A DNA stretch of 64,000 nucleotides from an uncultured bacterium. Lineage in GTDB: Bacteria > Bacteroidota > Bacteroidia > Chitinophagales > Chitinophagaceae. Under the pieces are notes generated by a model. The model made no database searches. It worked only from the letters and a program-made list of their open reading frames with translations, and had not been told where the DNA came from. Shown in pieces: positions 9,510-18,336 of this stretch (its first letter is position 1; each line of letters opens with the position of its first letter). The stretch is from positions 1-64,000 of the forward strand of contig CAIXLY010000025.1 in NCBI GenBank assembly GCA_903920455.1, in the 5' to 3' direction. A program made the position numbers and the translations under genes.

Positions 9510-10271
9510 ATGAATTTCACCTTATCACAGATGCCCGATCGTCATGCGAAGCCACGCATCGAAGGCATTACCATGGTCATGGACAAAGGGTTGACATTTG
9601 AAGAAGCTAAACAATTCATCGAAAATGCGGAGCATCATGTAGATGTTGTCAAGCTTGGATTTGGAACCGCTTATGTTACTCCAAGACTGCGTGAAAAAAT
9701 TGACTTGTATCAGTCTGCAGGCATCCCTGTATACTTTGGGGGAACCTTGATGGAGGCTTTTTTAATTAGAAATCAGTTCAATGATTATATCTCCCTTTGC
9801 AAGGAATATAACATAAAATATATGGAAGTAAGTGATGGGTCGATAACGATACCCCACACGGAGAAATGCGGCTACATTGAGAAGTTAAGTGCGCTAGGAA
9901 CTGTATTCAGCGAAGTTGGCAGCAAAGATGCTGCACATATTATACCTCCTTACAAATGGATTGAGCTCATGCGTGCTGAGCTGAATGCAGGAGCTTCTTG
10001 GGTTATTGCAGAGGCAAGGGAGGCTGGCAATGTTGGTATTTATCGTGGGAGTGGTGAGGTGAGAGAGGGGCTAGTACAAGAAATATTAACGCAGATCCCT
10101 GGTGAAAAAATACTTTGGGAGGCACCCCACAAAGCACAGCAACTTTACTTTATTGAACTTTTAGGAGCCAATGTAAACCTGGGCAACATTGCACCAGGAG
10201 AAGTGATTGCGCTTGAAGCCATGCGTGTTGGTCTGCGTGGCGATACATTTGATCTTTTTCTCAATAAATAA
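9510..10271 (+). CDS. comA: Phosphosulfolactate synthase (ComA family)
   Basis: Family reaction: addition of sulfite to phosphoenolpyruvate, giving (2R)-phosphosulfolactate. The 253-aa length fits. Recognisable ComA blocks are KPRIEGITMVMDKGL near residue 15, VVKLGFGTAYVTP, VYFGGTLMEAF, YMEVSDGSI, VFSEVGSKD and WVIAEAREAGNVGIY, consistent with a TIM barrel. In methanogens this starts coenzyme M synthesis; in Bacillus it makes spore sulfolactate. Neither fits here. Bacteroidota make sulfonolipids (capnine) from cysteate, so a role in supplying the sulfonate head group is a reasonable but unproven inference. aroE follows after six bases and probably shares the transcript. Confidence 0.9.
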   Translation: MNFTLSQMPDRHAKPRIEGITMVMDKGLTFEEAKQFIENAEHHVDVVKLGFGTAYVTPRLREKIDLYQSAGIPVYFGGTLMEAFLIRNQFNDYISLCKEYNIKYMEVSDGSITIPHTEKCGYIEKLSALGTVFSEVGSKDAAHIIPPYKWIELMRAELNAGASWVIAEAREAGNVGIYRGSGEVREGLVQEILTQIPGEKILWEAPHKAQQLYFIELLGANVNLGNIAPGEVIALEAMRVGLRGDTFDLFLNK

Positions 10272-10277
10272 TTTGAT

Positions 10278-11015
10278 TTGATCAAGTCATACGGACTTAT
10301 TGGTTTCCCGCTCTCGCATTCATTTTCGAAAAAGTACTTCACTGAAAAATTTCAGCGGGAGTCCTTGATTGAATATTCCTATGAACTATTTCCGATAGCA
10401 TCAATTGATTTGCTGCCCGATATTCTAAAGAAAAATCCAACACTGGCAGGGCTTAATGTTACGATTCCTTATAAGGAACAAGTAGTTCGCTTTCTGGATA
10501 AAAGTTCGCCTGTGGTGGAAGAAATTGGAGCCTGCAATTGCATCATGATAAAAGACGGGCAATTGATAGGCTACAATACTGATGTCATTGGATTTACAAA
10601 ATCATTAGAGCCAAAACTTAGGACTACTCATAAAAAGGCACTGGTCTTAGGTACAGGAGGCGCAGCAAAGGCTGTTCATTATTCATTGAGGCAAAAAGGA
10701 ATTGATTTTTTACAAGTGAGTAGAAGTCGGTCTGATCGAGCGATTGCGTATGATGACATCGATCAACAATTGCTAAAAGAGTACACGCTCATCATCAATA
10801 CTACACCATTGGGGATGCATCCTAATGTTGACCAGGCGCCGGACATGCCCTATCAATTTATTGGGCCAGATCATTATCTATTTGACCTTGTATACAACCC
10901 TTCCCAAACAAAATTTTTAGCAGAAGGAAAAGCAAGAGGTGCCGAAATTGAAAATGGAGCAGAAATGCTCATCATTCAGGCAGAGGCATCTTGGGATATC
11001 TGGAATTCGCAATAA
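10278..11015 (+). CDS. aroE: Shikimate dehydrogenase
   Basis: Reduces 3-dehydroshikimate to shikimate with NADPH. The 245-aa protein has the substrate-binding LSHSFSK near the N-terminus, NVTIPYK with the catalytic lysine, NTDVIGF with the catalytic aspartate, and a GTGGAAKA Rossmann loop. The start must be TTG at 10278: the frame upstream closes at once with the comA stop, and no ATG lies before the conserved LIGFPLSHS. This non-ATG start six bases after comA suggests translational coupling. Its stop abuts the stop of the opposing thioesterase with no base between. aroK is elsewhere in the window. Confidence 0.95.
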   Translation: MIKSYGLIGFPLSHSFSKKYFTEKFQRESLIEYSYELFPIASIDLLPDILKKNPTLAGLNVTIPYKEQVVRFLDKSSPVVEEIGACNCIMIKDGQLIGYNTDVIGFTKSLEPKLRTTHKKALVLGTGGAAKAVHYSLRQKGIDFLQVSRSRSDRAIAYDDIDQQLLKEYTLIINTTPLGMHPNVDQAPDMPYQFIGPDHYLFDLVYNPSQTKFLAEGKARGAEIENGAEMLIIQAEASWDIWNSQ

Positions 11016-11462
11016 TCATAAACTCGAAATGCGTTGTTCGAGTTTTGCCTTAATATCCTCTGGAATAGATCTTAGTTTTCTTGCAGCATAGTCGTAGCAG
11101 ACCATTCCTATCATGAGTTTGGCAACAAGAATTTTTATTCCATTTCTTTGAGTTGAAATGGTGTGAAAACAGTCAAAGCCAACCCTTGAAAGACTCCCAA
11201 TCGACATGGAGATTGATATGCAGTCGCCATGAAAAAGCTCTTGTAAATATTCTATCGAAGCTTCAGAAACTACAAGACCATACGGTCCAAACTTCATTTC
11301 ACTGTATCCGATAGATTCTAAAAAACGTATTCGGGTTTCCTGAGCAAAGAGGAGGTAGCGCTCGTTACCTACATGGCCACCATAATTAAGATCGCCAACC
11401 TGCATGGTTATTTCTGTTTCGAAGCAGGTCTTATCAGGACAAGTAATCTTATTCTTACGCAT
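11016..11462 (-). CDS. Acyl-CoA thioesterase (4HBT/YbgC-like hotdog)
   Basis: A 148-aa single hotdog-domain protein. The motif DLNYGGHVGN at residues 24-33 matches the 4-hydroxybenzoyl-CoA thioesterase type active site on the long helix, in which a D/N-Y-x-x-H-V pattern is usual. It likely hydrolyses an acyl-CoA or acyl-ACP, but the chain cannot be told from sequence. It is the last gene of a minus-strand group after rdgB (11-base gap) and its stop codon touches that of aroE. Cytoplasmic. Confidence 0.85.
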   Translation of the reverse strand: MRKNKITCPDKTCFETEITMQVGDLNYGGHVGNERYLLFAQETRIRFLESIGYSEMKFGPYGLVVSEASIEYLQELFHGDCISISMSIGSLSRVGFDCFHTISTQRNGIKILVAKLMIGMVCYDYAARKLRSIPEDIKAKLEQRISSL

Positions 11463-11473
11463 GAGAAGGTGGT

Positions 11474-12070
11474 TTAAGGTTTTGTTGGGGAAGCCATTTC
11501 ATTAAGAAATTGAGCCATCTTCTCTACTGCCTTTTTGCGGTGGCTCAGGCTTATCTTTTCTTGCATAGACATTTGAGCAAATGTTTTTTCTAGCCCATCA
11601 GGTAAGAACACTGGGTCGTATCCAAATCCATTGTTGCCATTGATTTCCTTGGTGATATGCCCTTCACATCTGCCCTCAAACAGGAATTCATTTCCGTCTA
11701 TAATTAGGGAGATGACGGTTTTGAAGCATGCTTGCCTATTTTCTATACCGTTCATTTCCCTAAGCAGTTTTGCAATATTATTTGTGTCGTTGGATTGCTC
11801 TCCTGCATAGCGAGCCGACTTGACACCGGGGGCGCCACCAAGTGCATATACTTCAAGTCCACTGTCTTCAGAAAAGCAATCTGACTGTGTCATTTCAAAA
11901 ATCACTCTTGATTTTTCGCTTGCATTTTCTTCAAGTGTTTCGTGAGGTTCTGGGATATCAATATCTATTCCTGCTTCCTTTAGCGTAACGATCTGGAAAA
12001 CATGATTGAGAATCGATTTTATCTCTTCCGCCTTGTGTTTATTGTTGGATGCAAAAATGAGTCTTCTCAT
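11474..12070 (-). CDS. rdgB: XTP/dITP diphosphatase (RdgB/HAM1)
   Basis: Removes non-canonical purine triphosphates (ITP, XTP, dITP) from the nucleotide pool by releasing pyrophosphate. The 198-aa length and the N-terminal ASNNKHKAEEI substrate-binding block are typical, as are SEDSGLEVYALGGAPGVKSARYAG in pieces across residues 65-90 and the C-terminal FGYDPVF and SHRKKA motifs. Its ATG overlaps the stop of the upstream unknown gene by one base (TAATG in the coding sense), implying coupling. Cytoplasmic housekeeping function. Confidence 0.96.
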   Translation of the reverse strand: MRRLIFASNNKHKAEEIKSILNHVFQIVTLKEAGIDIDIPEPHETLEENASEKSRVIFEMTQSDCFSEDSGLEVYALGGAPGVKSARYAGEQSNDTNNIAKLLREMNGIENRQACFKTVISLIIDGNEFLFEGRCEGHITKEINGNNGFGYDPVFLPDGLEKTFAQMSMQEKISLSHRKKAVEKMAQFLNEMASPTKP

Positions 12071-12546
12071 TAGGGGAATAGTTGTTTAAGAGATTGCCAC
12101 AGCTGAACTTTCAGCGTCTTGTCTGCTTCAATATCCTCCAAACTGGGTGCATGCAGGTAGTTGGTGTCCTGAAAAGATTGAATCTGGAAAGGAGGAAAAT
12201 AAACAGGCAGAGCAATGGATGATGGGGAGAGTCCAAAAAGAATGATGTTCTCGGCACCATAATGTGCATTTATTTCTTTGTGGTCAGCGGTCATTGGATC
12301 TTTGTCTGTAATTACTGCAACCTCAGCAATATTTAGTTTGCAGGCCTTCAAAATAGCTTCAAGAAATAGTTGCTGATTGGGGGGCAGTGCATTTGTTTTC
12401 GCTTCAGCGATAATCACTATTTTTTTTGTTGATGAGGTCTCTTTTGCCACTTGTTCGATGCTGGCAACGGCTTCATCAATCAAAACGTTTTCGTAAAGTG
12501 AAGCAATAAGGCCTGGGGGGAGGATGATTGGGTTTGGTAGCGGCAT
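12070..12546 (-). CDS. Conserved hypothetical protein upstream of rdgB
   Basis: A 158-aa cytoplasmic protein when started at the ATG at 12546; a GTG at 12552 would add two residues. Features visible are an alternating alpha/beta pattern (KKIVIIAEA, IAEVAVITDKD, ENIILFGLSP) and a C-terminal segment with the pattern LPVYFPPFQIQSF, then APSLEDIEADKTLKVQLW. I do not recognise a named family. The conserved-looking tail and translational overlap with rdgB suggest a real gene. A distant resemblance to DNA polymerase III psi-type proteins came to mind but is unsupported. Confidence 0.7.
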   Translation of the reverse strand: MPLPNPIILPPGLIASLYENVLIDEAVASIEQVAKETSSTKKIVIIAEAKTNALPPNQQLFLEAILKACKLNIAEVAVITDKDPMTADHKEINAHYGAENIILFGLSPSSIALPVYFPPFQIQSFQDTNYLHAPSLEDIEADKTLKVQLWQSLKQLFP

Positions 12547-12604
12547 GATCACATTAATCTTTTAAACTTGCCTTATGTTTTGTTACTTTGTAAAAATTAC
12601 GGTT

Positions 12605-13675
12605 ATGCAGCATGCTGACGCTATAAAGGTAACAAAAGCAGAGAGATCAAAAAGATCAGATATTGATTTTAGCAACCTTTCTTTTGGGAAATATTTTACT
12701 GATCATATGCTGGTTGCAGATTACAGCAACGGTGTATGGGGAGATCCCGAAATCGTCCCTTATGCCCCTATCTGCTTTGATCCGTCTATGGCAACCCTGC
12801 ATTATGGGCAGTCAATTTTTGAAGGCATCAAGGCCTATCGAATGGCCGATGGAACTGCTGCTATTTTTAGGCCCATCGAAAACCTCAAAAGATTCAATCG
12901 TTCTGCCCAAAGAATGGAAATGGCTGAAGTTCCTGAACATATATTTATGCAAGGCATGAAAACGCTGTTGGAGGTTGAAAGCCAGTGGATTCCAAAAGAG
13001 TATGACCATGCTTTATATATACGTCCGTTCATGTTTGCTACCGATGAGCAGCTGGGCGTGGCGCCCTCTTCGAGGTATAAGTTTATGATTATTTGTAGTC
13101 CAGTAGGACCATTTTATTCTGCTCCTTTGCGCTTGTATGTGGAGGAACAATTTGTGCGCGCAGTTCCTGGAGGTGTCGGCAATGCCAAGACTTCAGGAAA
13201 TTATGCTGCATCCCTGCATCCCACTGCTGTTGCGAAGAAGCGAGGTTTTGACCAGGTGTTGTGGACGGACGCAGTAGAGCACAAGTACGTTCAGGAGTGC
13301 GGCACCATGAATGTTTTCTTTGTGATAGGAGGGCGTCTTATTACCCCTAGCCTGAATAGCGGAACTATTTTAGAGGGAATTACCAGAGATAGTGTGATCA
13401 AGGTTGCGCAAGACATGGGTAAAATAGTTGAGGAAAGGGAAATATCGGTGGATGAGTTGGCTGCTGCTTACAAAGAAGGCACTTTTACCGAGGCCTTTGG
13501 TGCTGGCACTGCCGCTACGATTTCAAAGATTACTGAACTTCAATACAAGGACTTCACAATGTCTTTTGATTCTGAGGCAATGGAAAACGCCAATGAAATC
13601 AAGGCCATATTGACTGCAATCCGCGATGGCGTTGCTCCAGACCCGCGTGGCTGGATGCTTCATGTTGCCGGTTGA
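12605..13675 (+). CDS. ilvE: Branched-chain amino acid aminotransferase
   Basis: Transfers the amino group between glutamate and the keto acids of valine, leucine and isoleucine. It is a fold-type IV PLP enzyme; the PLP lysine is Lys195 in NAKTSGNYAAS, and YGQSIFEGIKAYR and TEAFGAGTAA are the other family blocks. I start at the ATG at 12605 (356 aa). An in-frame ATG at 12575 would add ten residues (MFCYFVKITV), but it overlaps a promoter-like element TTACTTTG at 12573-12580, so it is probably upstream of the transcript. No other ilv or leu gene is nearby. Confidence 0.95.
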   Translation: MQHADAIKVTKAERSKRSDIDFSNLSFGKYFTDHMLVADYSNGVWGDPEIVPYAPICFDPSMATLHYGQSIFEGIKAYRMADGTAAIFRPIENLKRFNRSAQRMEMAEVPEHIFMQGMKTLLEVESQWIPKEYDHALYIRPFMFATDEQLGVAPSSRYKFMIICSPVGPFYSAPLRLYVEEQFVRAVPGGVGNAKTSGNYAASLHPTAVAKKRGFDQVLWTDAVEHKYVQECGTMNVFFVIGGRLITPSLNSGTILEGITRDSVIKVAQDMGKIVEEREISVDELAAAYKEGTFTEAFGAGTAATISKITELQYKDFTMSFDSEAMENANEIKAILTAIRDGVAPDPRGWMLHVAG

Positions 13676-13705
13676 TTAAAAACTCATAAAAATTTGGGAA
13701 CTGCT

Positions 13706-13736
13706 TTTGGTTTTTGGAAATTTACCCATACCTTTG
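13706..13736 (+). promoter_or_regulatory. Full Bacteroidota promoter for rpsL-rpsG
   Basis: TTTG at 13706-13709, an exact 19-base spacer, then TACCTTTG at 13729-13736. Both halves match the consensus perfectly. The rpsL ATG follows 24 bases later. Confidence 0.85.
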
Positions 13737-13760
13737 CCGTCCCGTTAAAAAAAGGGTATA

Positions 13761-14141
13761 ATGCCTACAATTCAACAGCTCGTAAGAAAAGGAAGAGAGA
13801 TCATCAAGGCCAAAAGCAAGTCTAGGGCGCTCGATGCATGTCCTCAACGCCGTGGAGTATGCACACGTGTATACACTACCACGCCTAAGAAGCCAAACTC
13901 AGCATTAAGGAAAGTTGCCAAGGTGCGTCTGACCAATAAGATTGAGGTAATTGCGTACATACCAGGTGAAGGTCACAACCTCCAAGAACACTCGATCGTA
14001 TTGATCAGAGGTGGTCGTGTGAAGGATCTTCCAGGTGTTCGTTACCACATTGTAAGGGGAAGCCTTGATACTGCTGGTGTAAAAGACCGTAAGCAGAGTC
14101 GTTCCAAGTATGGTACCAAGCGTGAAAAAGCTAAAAAATAA
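13761..14141 (+). CDS. rpsL: 30S ribosomal protein S12
   Basis: Decoding-centre protein of the small subunit. The 126-aa sequence is full length with the invariant [17 protein letters not shown] and [11 protein letters not shown] blocks, the regions in which streptomycin-resistance changes arise in other bacteria; both look wild type (KPNS and the lysine of the [14 protein letters not shown] block are present). It opens the str region from an exact promoter and is followed 25 bases later by rpsG. Confidence 0.99.
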   Translation: MPTIQQLVRKGREIIKAKSKSRALDACPQRRGVCTRVYTTTPKKPNSALRKVAKVRLTNKIEVIAYIPGEGHNLQEHSIVLIRGGRVKDLPGVRYHIVRGSLDTAGVKDRKQSRSKYGTKREKAKK

Positions 14142-14166
14142 ACAACACACATCGAAATTTATATAG

Positions 14167-14634
14167 ATGAGGAAGTCAAGAGCCAAAAAATTACCCCTAG
14201 CCCCAGATCCTAAGTTCAACGATACGTTGGTTACACGTTTCGTAAACAACGTAATGTGGCAAGGAAAAAAGGATGCATCATTAACCATTTTCTACGATTC
14301 CCTCGACAAAGTGTCAAAAATGACTGGCGAGGATGGATACGAGGTATGGAGAAGGGCATTGTCCAATATCACTCCAGCTGTTGAGGTAAGAAGCCGCCGT
14401 ATTGGTGGGGCTACCTTCCAGATTCCTGCCGAAGTGCGCGCAGACAGAAAAATCTCTCTCAGCATCAAATGGCTGGTAAGATTTGCTAGAGAGCGTAACG
14501 GACGCAGCATGGCTGACAAGCTTGCCAACGAGATTGTAGCAGCTAGCAAAGGAGAAGGTGGAGCATTCAAAAAGAAAGAAGATACACACAGGATGGCAGA
14601 GGCCAACAAGGCATTTGCTCACTTCCGTGTATAA
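14167..14634 (+). CDS. rpsG: 30S ribosomal protein S7
   Basis: Primary 16S rRNA-binding protein that organises the 30S head. At 155 aa it is full length, with RVFVNNVMWQGKK-like N-terminal residues, the VEVRSRRIGGATFQIP block, and a C-terminal helix ending AHFRV. It is co-transcribed with rpsL. A strong terminator follows after about 20 bases, so fusA is not read from the same promoter unless there is readthrough. Confidence 0.99.
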   Translation: MRKSRAKKLPLAPDPKFNDTLVTRFVNNVMWQGKKDASLTIFYDSLDKVSKMTGEDGYEVWRRALSNITPAVEVRSRRIGGATFQIPAEVRADRKISLSIKWLVRFARERNGRSMADKLANEIVAASKGEGGAFKKKEDTHRMAEANKAFAHFRV

Positions 14635-14654
14635 CCTTATAGTTCGTGTAAATG

Positions 14655-14684
14655 AAGGGCTGCCCACAAGCAGCCCTTTTTTTA
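14655..14684 (+). terminator. Rho-independent terminator after rpsG
   Basis: GGGCTGC (14657-14663), loop CCACAA, GCAGCCC (14670-14676), extended by AA/TT pairs and followed by seven T. A strong canonical terminator that separates rpsL-rpsG from fusA. Confidence 0.92.
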
Positions 14685-14738
14685 TTTAAATTGGCTATCC
14701 CGCGCTGATAAAAAATAGCAGATGGCATATTTATTTCC

Positions 14739-14746
14739 TAACTTTG
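14739..14746 (+). promoter_or_regulatory. Bacteroidota -7 element TAACTTTG for fusA
   Basis: Exact TAnnTTTG match located between the rpsG terminator and fusA, 76 bases before the start codon. The -33 region does not match. Its place after a terminator supports it. Confidence 0.7.
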
Positions 14747-14822
14747 CAACCGCAAAACTGACGTTTCTGGTAGGCGTATCTGTTTGCAACTAAAACAAAA
14801 CATTTAAACAATAAGATCAGTC

Positions 14823-16967
14823 ATGGCAGACTTAAAATTTCAACGGAATTTCGGTATTGCAGCACACATTGATGCTGGTAAAACCACAACCACAGAGCGT
14901 ATCCTTCGTTATACAGGAATGATCCATAAGATAGGAGAGGTGCATGATGGTGCCGCTACAACGGACTGGATGGAACAAGAAAAGGAACGTGGTATTACCA
15001 TTACTTCCGCTGCAGTGAGCTGCCAGTGGAACTTTCCTACGGTGCTTGGTAAAGTGTCTCCCGAAACTAACAATTATTATTTTAACATTATCGATACTCC
15101 AGGTCACGTTGATTTCACTGTAGAAGTGGAGCGTTCAATGCGCGTGTTGGACGGGCTGATCGCCTTGTTCTCAGCTGTTGATGGCGTTGAACCGCAATCT
15201 GAAACCGTTTGGCGTCAGGCCAATCGTTACAAGGTTCCACGCATTGGCTTTGTTAATAAAATGGACCGTAGTGGAGCTGACTTCCTCATGGTGGTCAAGC
15301 AGGTTAAAGAGATGCTTGGTGCAAAAGCAGTACCTCTTCAACTTCCTATTGGTGCAGAGGATGATTTTATTGGGGTAGTTGACTTGATCAAAATGAAAGG
15401 CATCATTTGGCATATGGAAACAGAAGGAATGACCTTCGATGAGGTTCCGGTGCCTGCTGATATGATTGAAGAAGCAAATGAGTGGAGACAAAATCTTATT
15501 GAGGCCGTTGCTGAGTACGACGACAAATTGCTTGAGAAATTTTTTGAAGATCCAACTTCTATTTCAGAAGACGAGGTGCATGAGGCGATACGTAAAGCCG
15601 CGATTGACTTGAGTATCGTTCCTATGATGTGTGGTTCTTCTTTCAAAAATAAAGGAGTACAAACCGCATTGGATGCAGTATGCAGATACCTTCCTTCACC
15701 GGTGGATATTGATGCAGTTGAGGGGATCAACCCAGACAATGGCGAAATAGTTTCACGTAAGCCTTCGGCTTCTGAGCCATTTGCAGCCCTTGCCTTTAAA
15801 ATCATGACCGATCCTTTTGTTGGACGTCTCGCATTCTTCCGTGTGTATTCTGGTCATCTTGATGCCGGATCTTATGTACTAAATGTAAGAAGTGGAAAAA
15901 AAGAGCGTATTAGCCGTATCATGAAGATGTTTGCGAACAAACAAAACCCAATTGATTTTATTGAGGCGGGAGATATTGGTGCAGCAGTCGGATTCAAGGA
16001 AATCAAAACTGGAGATACACTTTGTGATGAAGATCATCCAATCGTACTTGAAAATATGTTTATCCCTGAGCCGGTAATATCGGTGGCAGTTGAGCCTAAA
16101 GCACAGGCGGATGTTGATAGAATGGGCATGGCAATCGCCAAGCTAGTTGAAGAAGATCCAACCTTGCGCGTTAGAACAGATGAAGAAACTGGACAAACCA
16201 TCCTTAGTGGTATGGGTGAATTGCACTTGGAGATTATCGTTGACCGGATGCGCAGAGAGTTTAAGGTTGAGGTTAATCAAGGAGCACCTCAGGTAGCTTA
16301 TAAAGAGGCCTTCCATTCTACAATTCAGCATAGGGAAACCTTGAAAAAGCAAACCGGTGGTCGTGGTAAATTCGCCGACATCGTTTTTGAATTTGGTCCG
16401 GCTGACAAAGAATGGTTGACTGAAAATCCTGGAAAATCGATGCAGTTTGTTAACGATATTTTTGGAGGATCAATCCCCCGTGAATTCATCCCAGCTATTC
16501 AAAAAGGGTTCGAACAATCTATGTCAACAGGGGTACTAGCCAACTACCCTGTAGAAAGCATGAAAGTGAGAATATTCGACGGAAGCTACCACCAGGTGGA
16601 TTCTGATTCAATGTCTTTCGAACTTTGCGCCAAAGGTGGTTTCCGCGAAGCTGCCCGCAAGGCCAAACCGGTATTGCTTGAGCCAATCATGAAAATTGAG
16701 GTGATTACTCCTGAGCAGTACATGGGAGATGTTACAGGTGACTTGAACAGAAGAAGAGGAATGCTTGAGGGCATGGACAGCAGAGCTGGAGCTCAGGTGA
16801 TTAAGGCAAAGGTGCCATTGAGCGAGATGTTTGGGTATGTTACACAGCTTCGTTCACTATCATCCGGCCGTGCTTCCTCTACCATGGAATTCTCTCATTA
16901 TAGCCCAGCACCTAATAATATCGCTGAAGAAGTGATCGCTAGGGTTAAAGGGAAGGCAAAAGAATAG
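14823..16967 (+). CDS. fusA: Elongation factor G
   Basis: GTPase that drives translocation and, with RRF, ribosome recycling. The 714-aa protein has all five domains: the G domain with [26 protein letters not shown] and NKMDR, then the domain III-V blocks including [18 protein letters not shown] and the domain IV tip. It carries the usual EF-G insertion in the G domain. It is transcribed on its own: a terminator precedes its promoter and another follows its stop, unlike the single str transcript of E. coli. Any second EF-G lies outside the window. Confidence 0.99.
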   Translation: MADLKFQRNFGIAAHIDAGKTTTTERILRYTGMIHKIGEVHDGAATTDWMEQEKERGITITSAAVSCQWNFPTVLGKVSPETNNYYFNIIDTPGHVDFTVEVERSMRVLDGLIALFSAVDGVEPQSETVWRQANRYKVPRIGFVNKMDRSGADFLMVVKQVKEMLGAKAVPLQLPIGAEDDFIGVVDLIKMKGIIWHMETEGMTFDEVPVPADMIEEANEWRQNLIEAVAEYDDKLLEKFFEDPTSISEDEVHEAIRKAAIDLSIVPMMCGSSFKNKGVQTALDAVCRYLPSPVDIDAVEGINPDNGEIVSRKPSASEPFAALAFKIMTDPFVGRLAFFRVYSGHLDAGSYVLNVRSGKKERISRIMKMFANKQNPIDFIEAGDIGAAVGFKEIKTGDTLCDEDHPIVLENMFIPEPVISVAVEPKAQADVDRMGMAIAKLVEEDPTLRVRTDEETGQTILSGMGELHLEIIVDRMRREFKVEVNQGAPQVAYKEAFHSTIQHRETLKKQTGGRGKFADIVFEFGPADKEWLTENPGKSMQFVNDIFGGSIPREFIPAIQKGFEQSMSTGVLANYPVESMKVRIFDGSYHQVDSDSMSFELCAKGGFREAARKAKPVLLEPIMKIEVITPEQYMGDVTGDLNRRRGMLEGMDSRAGAQVIKAKVPLSEMFGYVTQLRSLSSGRASSTMEFSHYSPAPNNIAEEVIARVKGKAKE

Positions 16968-16993
16968 TACAAGTAATTGAAAGTTAATACATT

Positions 16994-17022
16994 ATGCCCC
17001 GGAACACTCCGGGGCATTTTTT
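16994..17022 (+). terminator. Rho-independent terminator after fusA
   Basis: ATGCCCCGG (16994-17002), loop AACACT, CCGGGGCAT (17009-17017), then a T run. A 9-bp GC-rich perfect stem that isolates fusA from rpsJ. Confidence 0.93.
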
Positions 17023-17065
17023 ATAAAAAAAACTGTTCAATCTGATTAAAAATTCATCTTTTTCT

Positions 17066-17096
17066 TTTGAAAGTATAAAACTAATCCATACTTTTG
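17066..17096 (+). promoter_or_regulatory. Full Bacteroidota promoter for the S10-spc operon
   Basis: TTTG at 17066-17069, an exact 19-base spacer, then TACTTTTG at 17089-17096. Both halves are perfect. The rpsJ start lies 28 bases downstream. I see no other consensus promoter before map, so this may drive the whole run of about 12 kb. Confidence 0.87.
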
Positions 17097-17124
17097 CATC
17101 CCATTTAAAAATGGCGAAGAAACT

Positions 17125-17430
17125 ATGTCACAGCGAATTAGAATCAAACTACAGTCCTACGACCATAACCTGGTTGACAAATCAGCGGAGAAAATCGTAA
17201 AAACAGTACGCAGTACAGGCGCCGTAATTACTGGCCCTATTCCATTGCCTACACAAAAAAGGATTTTCACAGTGTTGAAGTCGCCACACGTTAACAAGAA
17301 AGCACGTGAGCAGTTCCAATTGTGTACGCACAAGAGGTTGCTTGACATCTATACTTCATCTTCCCGCACAGTAGACGCGCTGAGCAAGCTCGATCTTCCA
17401 AGTGGTGTTGATGTTGAAATTAAGGCCTGA
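17125..17430 (+). CDS. rpsJ: 30S ribosomal protein S10
   Basis: 30S head protein that also binds NusB in antitermination complexes. Full length at 101 aa, starting [20 protein letters not shown] and containing the conserved [19 protein letters not shown] in its middle. It is the first gene of the S10 operon, downstream of a perfect promoter. It is separated from rplC by an unusually long structured spacer of 273 bases, whereas all later spacers in the run are below 100 bases. Confidence 0.99.
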   Translation: MSQRIRIKLQSYDHNLVDKSAEKIVKTVRSTGAVITGPIPLPTQKRIFTVLKSPHVNKKAREQFQLCTHKRLLDIYTSSSRTVDALSKLDLPSGVDVEIKA

Positions 17431-17438
17431 TGAGGCAA

Positions 17439-17665
17439 GGTATCGGTTCATCCGGTACCGCAGTTCTTTTTCATTCATCTCCCAATTGATTGCCGTTGGC
17501 ATGAGAAAAAGGAGCGCTGAAATTTAATTTTTTTTCTCTCATATGAGAGTGGAAATATAAACAAGCCCTTCGAGGTTTGTTTACCATTGGTACTTCCGTT
17601 TCTGAAATTTCGGAAAAAAAGGAAAAGGTCGATGGCAAACTGGGATTGAAGCGAGGTAATACCTC
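17439..17665 (+). promoter_or_regulatory. Hairpin-rich spacer between rpsJ and rplC, candidate autoregulatory leader
   Basis: Within a 273-base gap I see at least four stems: GGTATCGG/CCGGTACC (17439-17446 with 17452-17459, one G-T pair) followed by a T-rich stretch; the 14-base palindrome CTCTCATATGAGAG (17536-17549); ACAAGCC/GGTTTGT (17561-17567 with 17574-17580) with a CTTCGA loop; and GAGGT/ACCTC (17653-17665). This resembles a ribosomal-protein mRNA leader. In E. coli L4 controls this operon, but its site is upstream of rpsJ; here the structure follows rpsJ. The function is inference. Confidence 0.55.
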
Positions 17666-17703
17666 ACTGTCCATTTAACCGAAAAGGGTATAAACATTGA
17701 ACA

Positions 17704-18321
17704 ATGAAAGGAATAATCGGTAAGAAAATCGGAATGACCAGCATCTTCGGTCCCGACGGGAAGCAGACTCCCTGCACCGTCATCGAAGCTGGTCCATGTG
17801 TTGTAACACAAGTAAAGTCTAAAGACAGCGACGGTTATACAGCGCTACAGCTTGCTTTCGGCGAAAAGCTTGAAAGAAAAGCAATCGCATCTGAGAAGGG
17901 CCATTTTGCAAAAGCCTCTTCTACTCCAAAAAGTTTTGTAAAAGAATTCAGGGATTACAGCCTTGAGAAAAGTCTTGGTGAATCCATTACATGTGAAATT
18001 TTCGCAGAAGGCGAAGAGGTTGATGTAGTTGGAACATCCAAAGGTAAAGGTTTTCAGGGTGTTGTAAAACGCCATGGATTCAGTGGTGTTGGTCAGCAGT
18101 CTCACGGTCAGCATGATCGTCAGCGTGCTCCAGGTTCCATTGGTAACTCATCTGATGCCTCAAGGGTATTCAAAGGAATGCGCATGGCCGGCCGTATGGG
18201 TGGCGACCGTGTGAAAGTGAAAGGGCTTAAGGTGGTGAAAATTTTCCCTGAGAAGAATTATATCATCGTGACTGGATCTGTTCCAGGCCACAATGGTTCT
18301 ATCGTTTATATTCAGAATTAA
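17704..18321 (+). CDS. rplC: 50S ribosomal protein L3
   Basis: Early assembly protein near the 3' end of 23S rRNA, reaching the peptidyl transferase centre. Full length at 205 aa with [17 protein letters not shown] at the start and the long loop [17 protein letters not shown] whose glutamine is the usual methylation site. It is the first gene after the structured spacer and 15 bases before rplD, so the spacer may set expression of L3, L4 and what follows. Confidence 0.99.
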   Translation: MKGIIGKKIGMTSIFGPDGKQTPCTVIEAGPCVVTQVKSKDSDGYTALQLAFGEKLERKAIASEKGHFAKASSTPKSFVKEFRDYSLEKSLGESITCEIFAEGEEVDVVGTSKGKGFQGVVKRHGFSGVGQQSHGQHDRQRAPGSIGNSSDASRVFKGMRMAGRMGGDRVKVKGLKVVKIFPEKNYIIVTGSVPGHNGSIVYIQN

Positions 18322-18336
18322 TTCAACGCAGTTATC

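Noticed and set aside
9510-10271. Coenzyme M biosynthesis
   Set aside because: ComA alone does not show it; no other coenzyme M gene is present and the organism is not a methanogen.
12575-12604. An upstream ATG for ilvE
   Set aside because: It falls on the promoter-like element and adds ten residues that do not fit the family start.
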